DNA from: Candidatus Kapaibacterium sp.
Lineage (GTDB): Bacteria > Bacteroidota > Ignavibacteria > Kapaibacteriales > UBA2268
Length of the DNA stretch: 64,000 bases
Direction: 5' to 3'
NCBI GenBank assembly: GCA_937927515.1
Contig: CALBDO010000003.1
Location: 1-64,000 of the forward strand
Under the pieces are notes generated by a model that saw nothing but the letters and a program-made list of their open reading frames with translations, was not told where the DNA came from and ran no database searches. Position 1 is the stretch's first letter. Each line of letters starts with the position of its first letter. Made by a program: the position numbers and the translations under genes. This document shows positions 41,859 through 51,859 of this stretch, piece by piece.

Positions 41859-44048
41859 ATGAAGATTTATATACCTCTATTTTTCATTGTTGCAACTAAT
41901 CTACTTTCGAAAGATACTCATTTCATTGGACTTGTTGTTGACCAAAAAACCTCGACACCAATTCACAACGCCAAGATAGAGATTTTTAATTTCCAAACAA
42001 AAATTTATCAAACCACAACAGATAGTAGTGGAAAATTCGAATTTACCTTTCCAGAAAATTTAAATGAGGTTTTCATAGCTGTGAGTAAGGATAGTTATAA
42101 ACCCTTGAAACAAAAGGTAAATTTTTCCTCTGATTCAAATTGCACATTTAAGCTTGAACCAAAAGAATATTATTTGCAGGGCATACTAATAGTTGATACT
42201 AAAAAAACTCCAATACAACAATTGCACAACTACGACAATATTTTAGAAGGTAAGGAATTACAGAAAAACATATCATCTACTTTAGGTTTAACTCTCAAGA
42301 ACACCACGGACATTTTCGTAAGGTCTATGGGACCAGCTACATCAAAACCTGTTTTCCGTGGGCTAAGTTTAGAATATTTAGGAATATTTGAAAACAATTT
42401 ACCAGTAAAAGACCTTTCGACGACGGCACCCGACCATTCAATTGCAGTCAATCCAGTTGGATATGATAAAATCGAATTGTTACGTGGGCCAAAACTATTA
42501 ATCTACACGAACAATGCATTAGGAGGTTTAGTAAACTTAATATCCAAAGATTATCTAATTGAAGAAATTCCAGAAACCTCTGTAAATTTTTCAACGATTT
42601 ATGAGTCTGCTTTTGATGCCAAGATATACAACTTAAAATGGGAAATTCCAGTAAATCATTTATTCACTTCTGGTTCCATTGGCATAAAGAACTCTCATGA
42701 TATGCTAAGCGGAAAAGGAATTATACATAACACTTACTTCAAAAGTAATTCGGGAAATTTAAACGTTGGCTTTAGGAATGCCATACTAAGTGCCTGCGCT
42801 GAAGGAAGTTTTTTTGATTTTTCCTATGGTGTGCCGGGTGGTTTTGTTGGTGCTCATCCTAAAGGGGTTGATATTATTCTAGAACGAAATAACATTAATT
42901 TCAAAACACTTATACATTTGCATAAATTGGTTGACAATGTTTCCTTTTACCTTTCTCGCTCTTATTATCATCATGTGGAAATCGAGAAAAATGGCACAGT
43001 AGGAGCAGAATTCTTGCTTAAAAATTATTACTTCAAAACATACTTAAATTTTAACAAAACAAATATTTTAAACGAAAGTATCTTTGGAATTGCATTCGAA
43101 AACTCCTTAAATGATTATGGTGGTTACGTTTTCACACCAAGTGTTAATTCATATCTTTTGTCAGCTTTTATTTACCAAAACATTCGTTTTGGTAACCATT
43201 TTATTGATTACTCACTGCGGTATGACCATAAGGAGTATAATCCAGAAAATATTAAAAATCCTAAACAAAATCTACCATTTAAACGTATTTTTAACAATTT
43301 CTCATTCTCTGTTTTAGTGATGCATAACTTAGGACAAAATTTGTATTTAGGGCTAAACCTTGGCCGTAATGAAAGATTCCCCACTAATGAAGAACTATAT
43401 TCTAATGGTCCACATTTAGCTGCATATTCATTTGAAATTGGAAATTCAAAATTAGAAACCGAAGTGGCTTATTTCACAGAGTTATCTCAAAGTGTAAATC
43501 TAAGAAATGTTGGGATAACAAGCTCGATATTTTGGTACGAATTTCCCAACTACCTCCTCCCTCAAAACACTGGAAGAATTAATGTAGCGCAACTTTTACC
43601 AATATACCAAGTCACAAGCATTAAAGCAAGGTTGTTTGGTTTTTCATTCCGGAGCATTATTGATATAACAACAAGTACAACTCTTTCAATAGACCTAACA
43701 TTTAATCATGGTATTGACAGAACAAATGCAAAATATTTGCCAATGATGCCACCAACAAAAGGAAGCTTAGAGATTAACCAGAAATTTGGTAATTTAGATT
43801 TAACTTTTAAAAATACATTTGCATTTTCTCAAAACAAGCTAGGTGAATTTGAAACCCCAACTCCTGGTTATTCGATAGTATCAGCAAGTTTTGGTTATCA
43901 ATTATTCCTAAAGCCAATATTAGCAACATTGAAAATAAATGTTGATAATATATTCAACTCAACATATTATAATCATTTATCAAGGATAAAATCAATTTAC
44001 CCAGAGCCAGGTCGCAACATTAGATTTGTCGCATCATTTTTTTACTAA
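41859..44048 (+). CDS. TonB-dependent receptor (ZnuD/heavy-metal-like)
   Basis: Carboxypeptidase-regulatory N-domain, plug 'RSMGPATSKPVFRGLSLEYLGIFENNLPVKDLSTTAPDHSIAVNPVGYDKIELLRGPKLLIY', C-terminal barrel; ATG at 41859 preferred over GTG 41847. Confidence 0.88.
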   Translation: MKIYIPLFFIVATNLLSKDTHFIGLVVDQKTSTPIHNAKIEIFNFQTKIYQTTTDSSGKFEFTFPENLNEVFIAVSKDSYKPLKQKVNFSSDSNCTFKLEPKEYYLQGILIVDTKKTPIQQLHNYDNILEGKELQKNISSTLGLTLKNTTDIFVRSMGPATSKPVFRGLSLEYLGIFENNLPVKDLSTTAPDHSIAVNPVGYDKIELLRGPKLLIYTNNALGGLVNLISKDYLIEEIPETSVNFSTIYESAFDAKIYNLKWEIPVNHLFTSGSIGIKNSHDMLSGKGIIHNTYFKSNSGNLNVGFRNAILSACAEGSFFDFSYGVPGGFVGAHPKGVDIILERNNINFKTLIHLHKLVDNVSFYLSRSYYHHVEIEKNGTVGAEFLLKNYYFKTYLNFNKTNILNESIFGIAFENSLNDYGGYVFTPSVNSYLLSAFIYQNIRFGNHFIDYSLRYDHKEYNPENIKNPKQNLPFKRIFNNFSFSVLVMHNLGQNLYLGLNLGRNERFPTNEELYSNGPHLAAYSFEIGNSKLETEVAYFTELSQSVNLRNVGITSSIFWYEFPNYLLPQNTGRINVAQLLPIYQVTSIKARLFGFSFRSIIDITTSTTLSIDLTFNHGIDRTNAKYLPMMPPTKGSLEINQKFGNLDLTFKNTFAFSQNKLGEFETPTPGYSIVSASFGYQLFLKPILATLKINVDNIFNSTYYNHLSRIKSIYPEPGRNIRFVASFFY

Positions 44049-44103
44049 AATTATTTTAGTTAAAGCTTATTAAATTTGCATTTTCTAATTTTATGGAGAA
44101 AAA

Positions 44104-45018
44104 ATGAGAATCATCATCACTGATGGAATTGACCAAAAAGGGGAAACAATTTTAAGAAATGCTGGTCATACTTTAACAATTCGAAAGCTTACACCAGAGG
44201 AGCTTATCGCTCAAATTGCAGAATATGATGCAATTATTGTGCGCTCTGCTACAAAAGTAACAAAAGAAGTAATCGACGCTGGAAAAAACTTAAAGGTTAT
44301 AGCGCGCGGTGGTGTTGGCTTGGACAATATTGATGTCGAATACGCAAAAAGCAAAGGTATCGAGATTCTAAACACACCTGGCGCATCTGCAATTTCAGTA
44401 GCCGAACTTGCGATAGCACATATGTTCGCTGTTGCAAGATTTTTGAATTTAAGTAATATTGAAATGCGAGAGGGTAAATGGCCCAAAAAAGAGTATTCAA
44501 AAGGCATTGAGCTAACTGGCAAAACACTTGGTATTATCGGATTAGGAAACATCGGCAAAGAAGTTGCCAAACGAGCCATAGGCTTGCAAATGAAAGTATT
44601 AGCATACGACCCATATGTTTCCTCCACAGATTTAGATGTCGAGTTAGTCTCGAAAGACGAACTCCTCGCCCGAGCCGACATCATATCTCTACATTTGCCA
44701 AAAATCAAGGGTGAACCACCAGCAATTGCAAAACCTGAATTTGAAAAAATGAAAAATGGTGTTATACTTATTAACTGCGCTCGTGGTGGCGTCGTTTCCG
44801 AGAGAGACCTTCTCGAAGCCCTTAATAATGGCAAGGTTCTTGCTGCTGGTATAGACGTATTCGAGAATGAGCCACCAACAGAAGCCCAAAAGAATTTAAT
44901 AAACCACCCAAGAGTGTCTGTAACTCCTCACATCGGTGCCTCCACTGTCGAAGCCCAAGAACGTGTAGGACTTGAAATAGCACAGAAAGTAGTAGAAGCA
45001 TTGGCAAAATATTATTAA
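44104..45018 (+). CDS. serA: D-3-phosphoglycerate dehydrogenase (short form)
   Basis: 'VIARGGVGLDNIDVEYAKSKGIEILNTPGASAISVAELAI', 'LGIIGLGNIGKEVAKRA', 'NCARGGVVSERDL', 'TPHIGAST'; 304 aa, no ACT domain. Confidence 0.92.
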   Translation: MRIIITDGIDQKGETILRNAGHTLTIRKLTPEELIAQIAEYDAIIVRSATKVTKEVIDAGKNLKVIARGGVGLDNIDVEYAKSKGIEILNTPGASAISVAELAIAHMFAVARFLNLSNIEMREGKWPKKEYSKGIELTGKTLGIIGLGNIGKEVAKRAIGLQMKVLAYDPYVSSTDLDVELVSKDELLARADIISLHLPKIKGEPPAIAKPEFEKMKNGVILINCARGGVVSERDLLEALNNGKVLAAGIDVFENEPPTEAQKNLINHPRVSVTPHIGASTVEAQERVGLEIAQKVVEALAKYY

Positions 45019-45032
45019 TCTTTGGAGGATTT

Positions 45033-46274
45033 ATGCCAACCTTCAAACCATTTCGAGCATACAGACCTAAACCAGAATTTGCCGCAAAAGTGGCTGCAAA
45101 GCCATACGACGTACTATCCTCCGAAGAGGCGCGTTTGGAAGCAAAAGACAATCCTCTATCTTTTTTGCACGTGGGGAAACCCGAAATTGACCTCGACCCA
45201 ACCATCGACTTATATGACCCAAAAGTATATGAGAAAGGACGTGAAAATTTAATGCGCTTTATCTCCGAAGGTATTTTGTTCCAAGACGCTGAACCATATT
45301 TCTACGTCTGGGCACAAACGATGAACGACAGAACCCAAATTGGTTTGGTTGGCTGTGCGTCGGTGGATGACTACTGGAACGATATAATCAAAAAACACGA
45401 AAAGACAAGGAAAGATAAAGAGGAAGACAGATGTAATCATGTTCGAGTAACTAATGCACATACCGGACCTATTTTTTTAACATATCGAGACAATTCAAAA
45501 ATCGATGAAATTGTGAACAACATCATAACAAACGTTCCAGTTTACGATTTTATCTCGGAAGATAATGTTCGGCAAAGAGTATGGGTTATTTCCAACAAAG
45601 AGACAATAAAAAAAATCCAAGACATAATGAACGAAATTGATTACTTTTATGTCGCCGATGGACACCATCGTTCCGCTGCAGCAGCTATTGTTGGAAGAGA
45701 ACGACAACTATCAAACCCCAACCATCGCGGAGACGAGGAATATAACTTCTTCCTTGCTGTACTTTTCCCAGCGAGCCACCTTATGATAATGGATTATAAT
45801 CGGCTAGTTAAAGATTTAAACAATTTGCACGAAAAGGAATTTTTCGAGAAATTATCGCAGGTTGCTTTTATTGAAATTGCATCCGAAAGGTTCAAACCCA
45901 AGCACAAGGGCGAGGTCGGAATGTACTACAAAGGTAACTGGTATAAATTATTATTTAGGCCAGAAATTTGTGCAACAGACGACCCTGTAGAAAAACTTGA
46001 TGTTTCAATCTTACAAAAACATGTTCTATCGCCTATCCTCGGCATCGACGACCCAAGCACCTCGAAACGCATCGACTTCGTTGGAGGCATTCGTGGTTTA
46101 GAAGAACTTGAACGAAAAGTCAATTCTGGCGAATGGAGCTTAGCTTTCGCAATGTTTCCTACTTCGATAAACGAACTACTTTCAATAGCAGATGCTGGAA
46201 AAATTATGCCACCAAAATCTACTTGGTTCGAGCCAAAACTTAAAGATGGTCTTTTTGTTCATTTTTTAGATTAA
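45033..46274 (+). CDS. DUF1015-like protein
   Basis: 413 aa, 'FKPFRAYRPKPEFAAKVAAKPYDVLSSEEAR', 'YVADGHHRSAAAAIVGRER'; 14 nt after serA. Confidence 0.85.
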   Translation: MPTFKPFRAYRPKPEFAAKVAAKPYDVLSSEEARLEAKDNPLSFLHVGKPEIDLDPTIDLYDPKVYEKGRENLMRFISEGILFQDAEPYFYVWAQTMNDRTQIGLVGCASVDDYWNDIIKKHEKTRKDKEEDRCNHVRVTNAHTGPIFLTYRDNSKIDEIVNNIITNVPVYDFISEDNVRQRVWVISNKETIKKIQDIMNEIDYFYVADGHHRSAAAAIVGRERQLSNPNHRGDEEYNFFLAVLFPASHLMIMDYNRLVKDLNNLHEKEFFEKLSQVAFIEIASERFKPKHKGEVGMYYKGNWYKLLFRPEICATDDPVEKLDVSILQKHVLSPILGIDDPSTSKRIDFVGGIRGLEELERKVNSGEWSLAFAMFPTSINELLSIADAGKIMPPKSTWFEPKLKDGLFVHFLD

Positions 46275-47950
46275 CTCGAAACTTCTTGAAGATTAGTTTT
46301 ACTAATTAAAATTTATCTCAGTCTAATACGAATTTTGCTTTTTCAAAAGCAATGTAATATTTTTTTGGAATTCCATTAGTAACTATTTCACTATAGTTAT
46401 CGTATATTCTTTGTTCTAATATTGCAGAGACCTGCTTGATACCAAATGAAATTCTATCGTTTTCACTAAGTAAAGCGTTTGCTTTTACAAATCGTGTAAG
46501 CATTATGTAGTAAATTTACCCGAGCATTTAAATTCAATTATTTTATTTAATTCAACCTTATGTTCGCTTTGGAATGGTTTATTCAAGCTTGAAAAAATTT
46601 TTACCCATTCATTTAATTACAACAAAAGGCTATGAAAGTGTTTAATTTGCCAGTCTCAAGACAGCGGTATTTACGCCCTCGGAAAAGTGACTACAATCGA
46701 CCCGTAGCATTCAACTATAGGCATTTATAGATAAAATTCCCTATTCTACCCATTTTTGTTCTTTCCCATAAACGTTAAAATTATAATAATAATATCATTC
46801 GCTGTACGTAGTAAGTCCTAATACAATATGCTCGTAAAATAATCTCGAGCGGCAATTTGGTACAATGGAAATTTGTATTAATATACAAACCCCTTCCCGA
46901 GTTGTGGCTCCACTGGTAAATACTTCGGTGCAAAATAAATAACTTTTGCTGAGTTAAGTTCATACAATCTTTTAAACAAACCCGGGCCATTTTCTTTCAC
47001 TTCAACTGAATCGTAAACGTTTAAACTATGAGCTCCCAAAAGTGAGAAAATATAAGGACTTAATATCATATTTAAATGTAAGCAAAGTATAACTAAATAT
47101 AAAGTAATTAAAATTGGGTGGAAAGGATAATGAATTCAAGGGGGGAATAATTTATTCTATTACTTGTTCACTGCAATTGGTTCGAATTAAAAATTAATAG
47201 GTAATTTTTTTAAATGTCATATAAATTGATTCTAACCTGGTTGTAATTCAGAATAAAATTCTTACCAACTCCTTCCAAAATCCCCGAAAAAATAATGAAT
47301 GTGATTTTATGAAGCAAATAATACTATCTTTAATCAGAAGATCGCTTCTCTAAAGGGGTAAATTTTTGTCTTGTATGATTGAATCAAGTAGATTGAATGA
47401 TTTATCGAAAAGATAGAAATAACAATTTAGAGCTGAATCAATAACTTTGGTTCGATATCAAGAGAAAACATATAACATTCTACCCTTTATAATTGCAACC
47501 TCGCTTAAAGTAAAGAATGCCGAGTCAGTGGTGAAGAGATGATTAGGTAAAAAAATTCTTTTTCGAGAAGCGAAAATAAAATGCAAATACAAAGATAAAG
47601 TAGAGATGATATTCTTACACATCTGGTGGTTCAGGGCATTTGGAACGAAACAATTTTGCTGGTTGTAGAGCATCAAACGATTGGGAAGTGGCTGTGTCCC
47701 CTACCCTTTGTATATAAGTTATTATTTCACATCGAGTTAGATAAAGATAATTTTAAGCCATAGTATTAATTTGCACATCAGTGTTCATGAAACATGAGCA
47801 AATTTTTGCCAAAAATTTGCCATTTATATCATTAAATCAATCATTGACAAGAATGGTAAAAAATTGAAATTTGTAATATGGAGGGGAACGGTATGAAATG
47901 CTATTGTAGAGGAATGCTATACCCCTACGTGTGTAGATGTTGTTTTTCGA

Positions 47951-47972
47951 GGGCACGGTGTTCCGTGCGCCC
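47951..47972. repeat. Palindromic hairpin element in a gene-poor region
   Basis: GGGCACGG-TGTT-CCGTGC(GC)CC inverted repeat, GC-rich against an AT-rich background. Confidence 0.5.
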
Positions 47973-48343
47973 ACGTATGTTGCTTTGGTCGAATTGCTAT
48001 CCGCTCTTACAAGATGAATAATCTATTTATATATCATCATCCGTTTCATCAGGTTGAGATAACCCATAGCGAGGCAAATGAGTTCCTGGGAGAAAAACTA
48101 GTTCCCGTGCCCCACAGTTATTAACCCCAAAATGGTTATTATTGATAAGTTACCATAGTAAAATAAAGATGGAAAAATTAACAATACTTATGGAATCTAA
48201 AAAAATCCAAAACATTTTAAAAAAAATTAAATTTATGCTTTTAAAACAGATTTTTTTTTCTTATTTTGCTATTTGTTAAAAATTTTTTTTACAATTTAAT
48301 TTTTGATTTAAGTGATGGTTTTACTTTACGGAGGGTTGATAAT

Positions 48344-48760
48344 ATGATATTTAGATTTACAATTCAATGTTTATTGATTTCACTATTTGCTTTTTTAGTT
48401 AATGGATGTGGTGGTAATAATTCCAGCAGTGGAGAATTCACGGTTGTGCAGGATGTAAAAGTTGGAGCCTTCGATGCCAGCCTTGCTGCTAAAGGTGAAC
48501 AAATCTTTAAAATGAAATGCATAGCCTGTCACCAATATGACAAGAGGTTAGTAGGACCTCCTTTGCGAGATGTAGCAAAGCGACGTAGTGCAAATTACAT
48601 AATCAGTATGATTATTTCACCTGAAGAAATGCAGGAAAAAAACGACACAGTCAAAGCCTTAGTTCAACAATATATGACAAAGATGACGAATCAAAATGTG
48701 ACATTAGACGATGCACGTGCTATTTACGAACATTTACGTGAAATTGCTGGACTTAAATAG
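48344..48760 (+). CDS. Lipoprotein c-type cytochrome of the nos operon
   Basis: Lipobox 'LVNGC', heme site 'CIACH', axial-Met candidate 'ISMIISPEEM'; ATG at 48344 after GGAGG. Confidence 0.85.
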   Translation: MIFRFTIQCLLISLFAFLVNGCGGNNSSSGEFTVVQDVKVGAFDASLAAKGEQIFKMKCIACHQYDKRLVGPPLRDVAKRRSANYIISMIISPEEMQEKNDTVKALVQQYMTKMTNQNVTLDDARAIYEHLREIAGLK

Positions 48761-48797
48761 ATTTGTTTTTCCAAATTATTTTATTGGGGGAGGTATT

Positions 48798-50747
48798 ATG
48801 AAAAGCAAATTGATGATTGGATTTGTTGCATCCACAATCCTCTTCGTTGCAATTTTATTTTTTGGTTGCCCTTCGAGTAAGAAAGGCTTAGTCGAGGGAG
48901 ACGCTGCTGTGAAAGTTTACGTTCCACCTGGAAAGCATGATGAATTCTATGCTTTCTTATCTGGTGGATTTAGCGGACAGGTTTCTGTCTATGGTATTCC
49001 AAGTGGAAGGTTGCTAAGGGTAATTCCCGTCTTCTCCCAAAATCCCGAAAACGGGTACGGGTATTCAGAGGAGACAAAAGCTTTGCTGTACACCACACAC
49101 GGATTTATTCCTTGGGATGACTCCCACCATCCCAAGCTATCCCAAACCAATGGTGTTGCAGACGGGCGGTGGCTTTTTATTAACTCAAATAATACCCCAC
49201 GAATTGCTCGAATCGATTTATCAACATTCCGAACAGTCGAAATAATCGAAATTCCAAATAGCGGTGGAAACCATGCCTCACCTTTCGTTACAGAAAACAC
49301 TGAATATGTCGTTGCAGCAACAAGATTTAGCGTACCAATTCCACAAGAAGACGTTGAAATCGCAAGTTACAAAGATAAATTCAAAGGAACTATATCTTTT
49401 ATCAAGGTAGACCAGCAAACTGGACGAATGAATATCGCATTCCAAATACTTATGCCCGGTTACAATTATGACCTCAGCCATGCAGGAAAGGGCAAGTCGC
49501 ATGGCTGGTTCTTTTTCAGTTCATACAATACGGAACAAGCACACACCTTGCTCGAAGTCAATGCGAGTCAAAACGATAAAGACTTTATTGCTGCTGTGAA
49601 CTGGAAGAAGGCAGAAGAATACGTTGCACAAGGCAAAGCCCACGAAATCTCTGGAATTCATTATCATAATGTTTTCGATGAGAAAAAACAAACTGCGTAT
49701 TCTGAAATAATTGACAAGGTAAAAATATTGATACCCGAAGAATGCCCCGGGCTAGTTTACTTTATCCCCACACCCAAGTCGCCACATGGTTGTGATGTAG
49801 ACCCCGAAGGAGAATATATTGTGGGTGGCGGTAAACTGGCTACTGTCATTCCGGTCTTTTCATTTACTAAAATGCTGAAAGCAATAGAAGAGAAAAAATT
49901 TGATAAGACCATCGACGGTATCCCTGTCTTGAACTACGAAGCTGTTCTTGCCGGAGAAGTTCAAAATCCCGGATTAGGACCACTTCACACTGAATTCGAT
50001 GGAAAAGGATATGCATATACCTCTGTATTTATCTCTTCCGAGGTAATTAAATGGAGCTTAAAGGATTTCAAAGTCGTCGATAGAATCCCTGTTTACTACT
50101 CTGTCGGGCATTTATGCCTTCCTGGTGGAGACACGAAGAAACCTACACCTAAGTACGTTCTTGCAATGAATAAAATAACAAAAGACCGATATTTGCCAAC
50201 TGGACCAGAGCTTGCTCAATCTGCACAACTAATTGATATAACCGGGGAAAAGATGAAATTGCTTTCCGACTTTCCTACGGTCGGCGAGCCTCACTATGCA
50301 CAAATGATACCAGCCGAGGTGATAAAAGACAAATCCGTAAAAATATATAAACTCGAAGAAAATCAACATCCACATAGAACACTTAGCCCAGACCAAGTAA
50401 AAGTAATTAGGAACGGCAAGGAAGTCCATGTCTATATGGTCGCTATTCGTTCACACTTCACTCCGGATAACATCGAGGGTATAAAAGTCGGTGATGAGGT
50501 TTATTTCCATGTTACGAATTTAGAACAAGACTGGGATATTCCTCACGGCTTTGCTATCTTTGGTTCAAATAATGCGGAACTATTAATAATGCCCGGAGAG
50601 ACGTTGACATTGAAATGGACTCCTAAATACCCTGGTGTATTTCCATTCTACTGCACGGATTTCTGCTCTGCATTGCATCAGGAAATGCAAGGCTATGTTC
50701 GCGTTTCACCAGCAAACTCTAAAGTTAATTTGACTTGGAATAAATAA
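48798..50747 (+). CDS. nosZ: Nitrous-oxide reductase (clade II-like, Sec/lipoprotein signal)
   Basis: CuZ His set: 'DDSHHPK', 'GNHAS', 'PHGCD', 'LHTEFD', 'GHLC', 'EPHYA'; CuA 'CTDFCSALHQEM'; N-terminal 'LFFGC'. ATG at 48798. Confidence 0.96.
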   Translation: MKSKLMIGFVASTILFVAILFFGCPSSKKGLVEGDAAVKVYVPPGKHDEFYAFLSGGFSGQVSVYGIPSGRLLRVIPVFSQNPENGYGYSEETKALLYTTHGFIPWDDSHHPKLSQTNGVADGRWLFINSNNTPRIARIDLSTFRTVEIIEIPNSGGNHASPFVTENTEYVVAATRFSVPIPQEDVEIASYKDKFKGTISFIKVDQQTGRMNIAFQILMPGYNYDLSHAGKGKSHGWFFFSSYNTEQAHTLLEVNASQNDKDFIAAVNWKKAEEYVAQGKAHEISGIHYHNVFDEKKQTAYSEIIDKVKILIPEECPGLVYFIPTPKSPHGCDVDPEGEYIVGGGKLATVIPVFSFTKMLKAIEEKKFDKTIDGIPVLNYEAVLAGEVQNPGLGPLHTEFDGKGYAYTSVFISSEVIKWSLKDFKVVDRIPVYYSVGHLCLPGGDTKKPTPKYVLAMNKITKDRYLPTGPELAQSAQLIDITGEKMKLLSDFPTVGEPHYAQMIPAEVIKDKSVKIYKLEENQHPHRTLSPDQVKVIRNGKEVHVYMVAIRSHFTPDNIEGIKVGDEVYFHVTNLEQDWDIPHGFAIFGSNNAELLIMPGETLTLKWTPKYPGVFPFYCTDFCSALHQEMQGYVRVSPANSKVNLTWNK

Positions 50748-50761
50748 AATCGTTAAAAGTA

Positions 50762-50807
50762 AGGCTGTCGAAATGGGACTCATCCCAAAGCGACAGCCTC
50801 TTTTTTA
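50762..50807 (+). terminator. Rho-independent terminator/attenuator after nosZ
   Basis: AGGCTGTCG (50762-50770) pairs with CGACAGCCT (50791-50799), inner TGGGA/TCCCA stem, then CTTTTTT. Confidence 0.85.
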
Positions 50808-50832
50808 TTAAGGTTATTGAAGGTATTGATTC

Positions 50833-51417
50833 ATGAAAATCTCGAATAATTTAATGAGAATTGGAAGTTTAATTCTTGTCTTTGTTTATTTTGTCCCAAT
50901 TTGGTACATTTCGCTCGATGCCCCTCAATTTCCCGAAGGTCTTGGGCTTTACATTTACGTAAACAGTATAAAAGGATTTAAACCAAATGACTTAGAAAGC
51001 CTTAATGTTCTTAATCATTACATAGGGATGAAAAAAATTGTTCCCGAGGAAATTCCTGAATTTAAAATCATACCAATAATCATTGGAGCATTAATTGTTC
51101 TTGGATTAATCTTTTCATTCATAAGGAAAAACCAGTTGAAGTTACTTTGGATAGGATTGGTGTTTTTAGGTGCTGTTGTTGGTATCTACGATTATTATCG
51201 ATGGGGCTATGACTATGGACACAATCTTAACCCCAATGCAATTATTAAAGTACCCGGAATGGCATACCAACCACCATTGATTGGCGGTAAGCAATTGCTT
51301 AATATTTATGTTTTTTCATTCCCATATTGGGGTGTTGGAATCATCGTTCTTTCAATGGTTCTGGTTGCACTTTCTTATTATTATGGACAAAAAGAAAAAC
51401 CATATGTCAGTGTTTAG
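50833..51417 (+). CDS. Nos operon integral membrane protein (NosB-like position)
   Basis: 194 aa with ~4 TM helices between nosZ and nosL. Confidence 0.65.
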   Translation: MKISNNLMRIGSLILVFVYFVPIWYISLDAPQFPEGLGLYIYVNSIKGFKPNDLESLNVLNHYIGMKKIVPEEIPEFKIIPIIIGALIVLGLIFSFIRKNQLKLLWIGLVFLGAVVGIYDYYRWGYDYGHNLNPNAIIKVPGMAYQPPLIGGKQLLNIYVFSFPYWGVGIIVLSMVLVALSYYYGQKEKPYVSV

Positions 51418-51859
51418 AAAGATAATTTTAATATTTTTAGTGGTTGTTCTATATGGTTGCGAGATAAAGCGACCTGAATCTATTCGATATGGTATAGACA
51501 TTTGTAATTTCTGTAAGATGACCATTGTGGACCCTAAATGGGGAGCCGAAATCATCACCGATAAAGGCAAAGTGCTCAAATTCGATGTGGTCGAATGCAT
51601 GATTTCTTATTATTACACTTCTATAGACACTAACAAAGTTCATTCAATGTATACAATCGATTTCACAAGCCCAGGAAACTTTATTTATGCTAAGCAAGCC
51701 AAATACATACGAACTCTTCAATTTCCATCTCCGATGGGTTTAAATGTTATCTCTTTGAAGTCTTTTGAAGATACAGTTAAACTAGGTTTAAAAAACGAAT
51801 ACGAAACTTTAGATTGGTGGGAGGTTGTTGAAAAAGTAAAGGATGAAATACTTCAGTAA
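51404..51859 (+). CDS. nosL: NosL copper chaperone lipoprotein
   Basis: Lipobox 'VLYGC', 'DICNFCKMTIVDPKWGAEIITDKGKVLKFD'; ATG at 51404. Confidence 0.9.
   Translation: MSVFRKIILIFLVVVLYGCEIKRPESIRYGIDICNFCKMTIVDPKWGAEIITDKGKVLKFDVVECMISYYYTSIDTNKVHSMYTIDFTSPGNFIYAKQAKYIRTLQFPSPMGLNVISLKSFEDTVKLGLKNEYETLDWWEVVEKVKDEILQ

Noticed and set aside
44211-44834. 207-aa minus-strand ORF opposite serA
   Set aside because: Antisense shadow ORF; serA motifs are intact on the plus strand.
46878-47069. 63-aa minus-strand ORF as a real gene
   Set aside because: Overlaps another short ORF, no recognised motif or RBS; kept only as a possible remnant.
46275-48343. rRNA or tRNA genes in the gene-poor stretch
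   Set aside because: No recognisable tRNA arms or conserved rRNA segments; base composition stays AT-rich.
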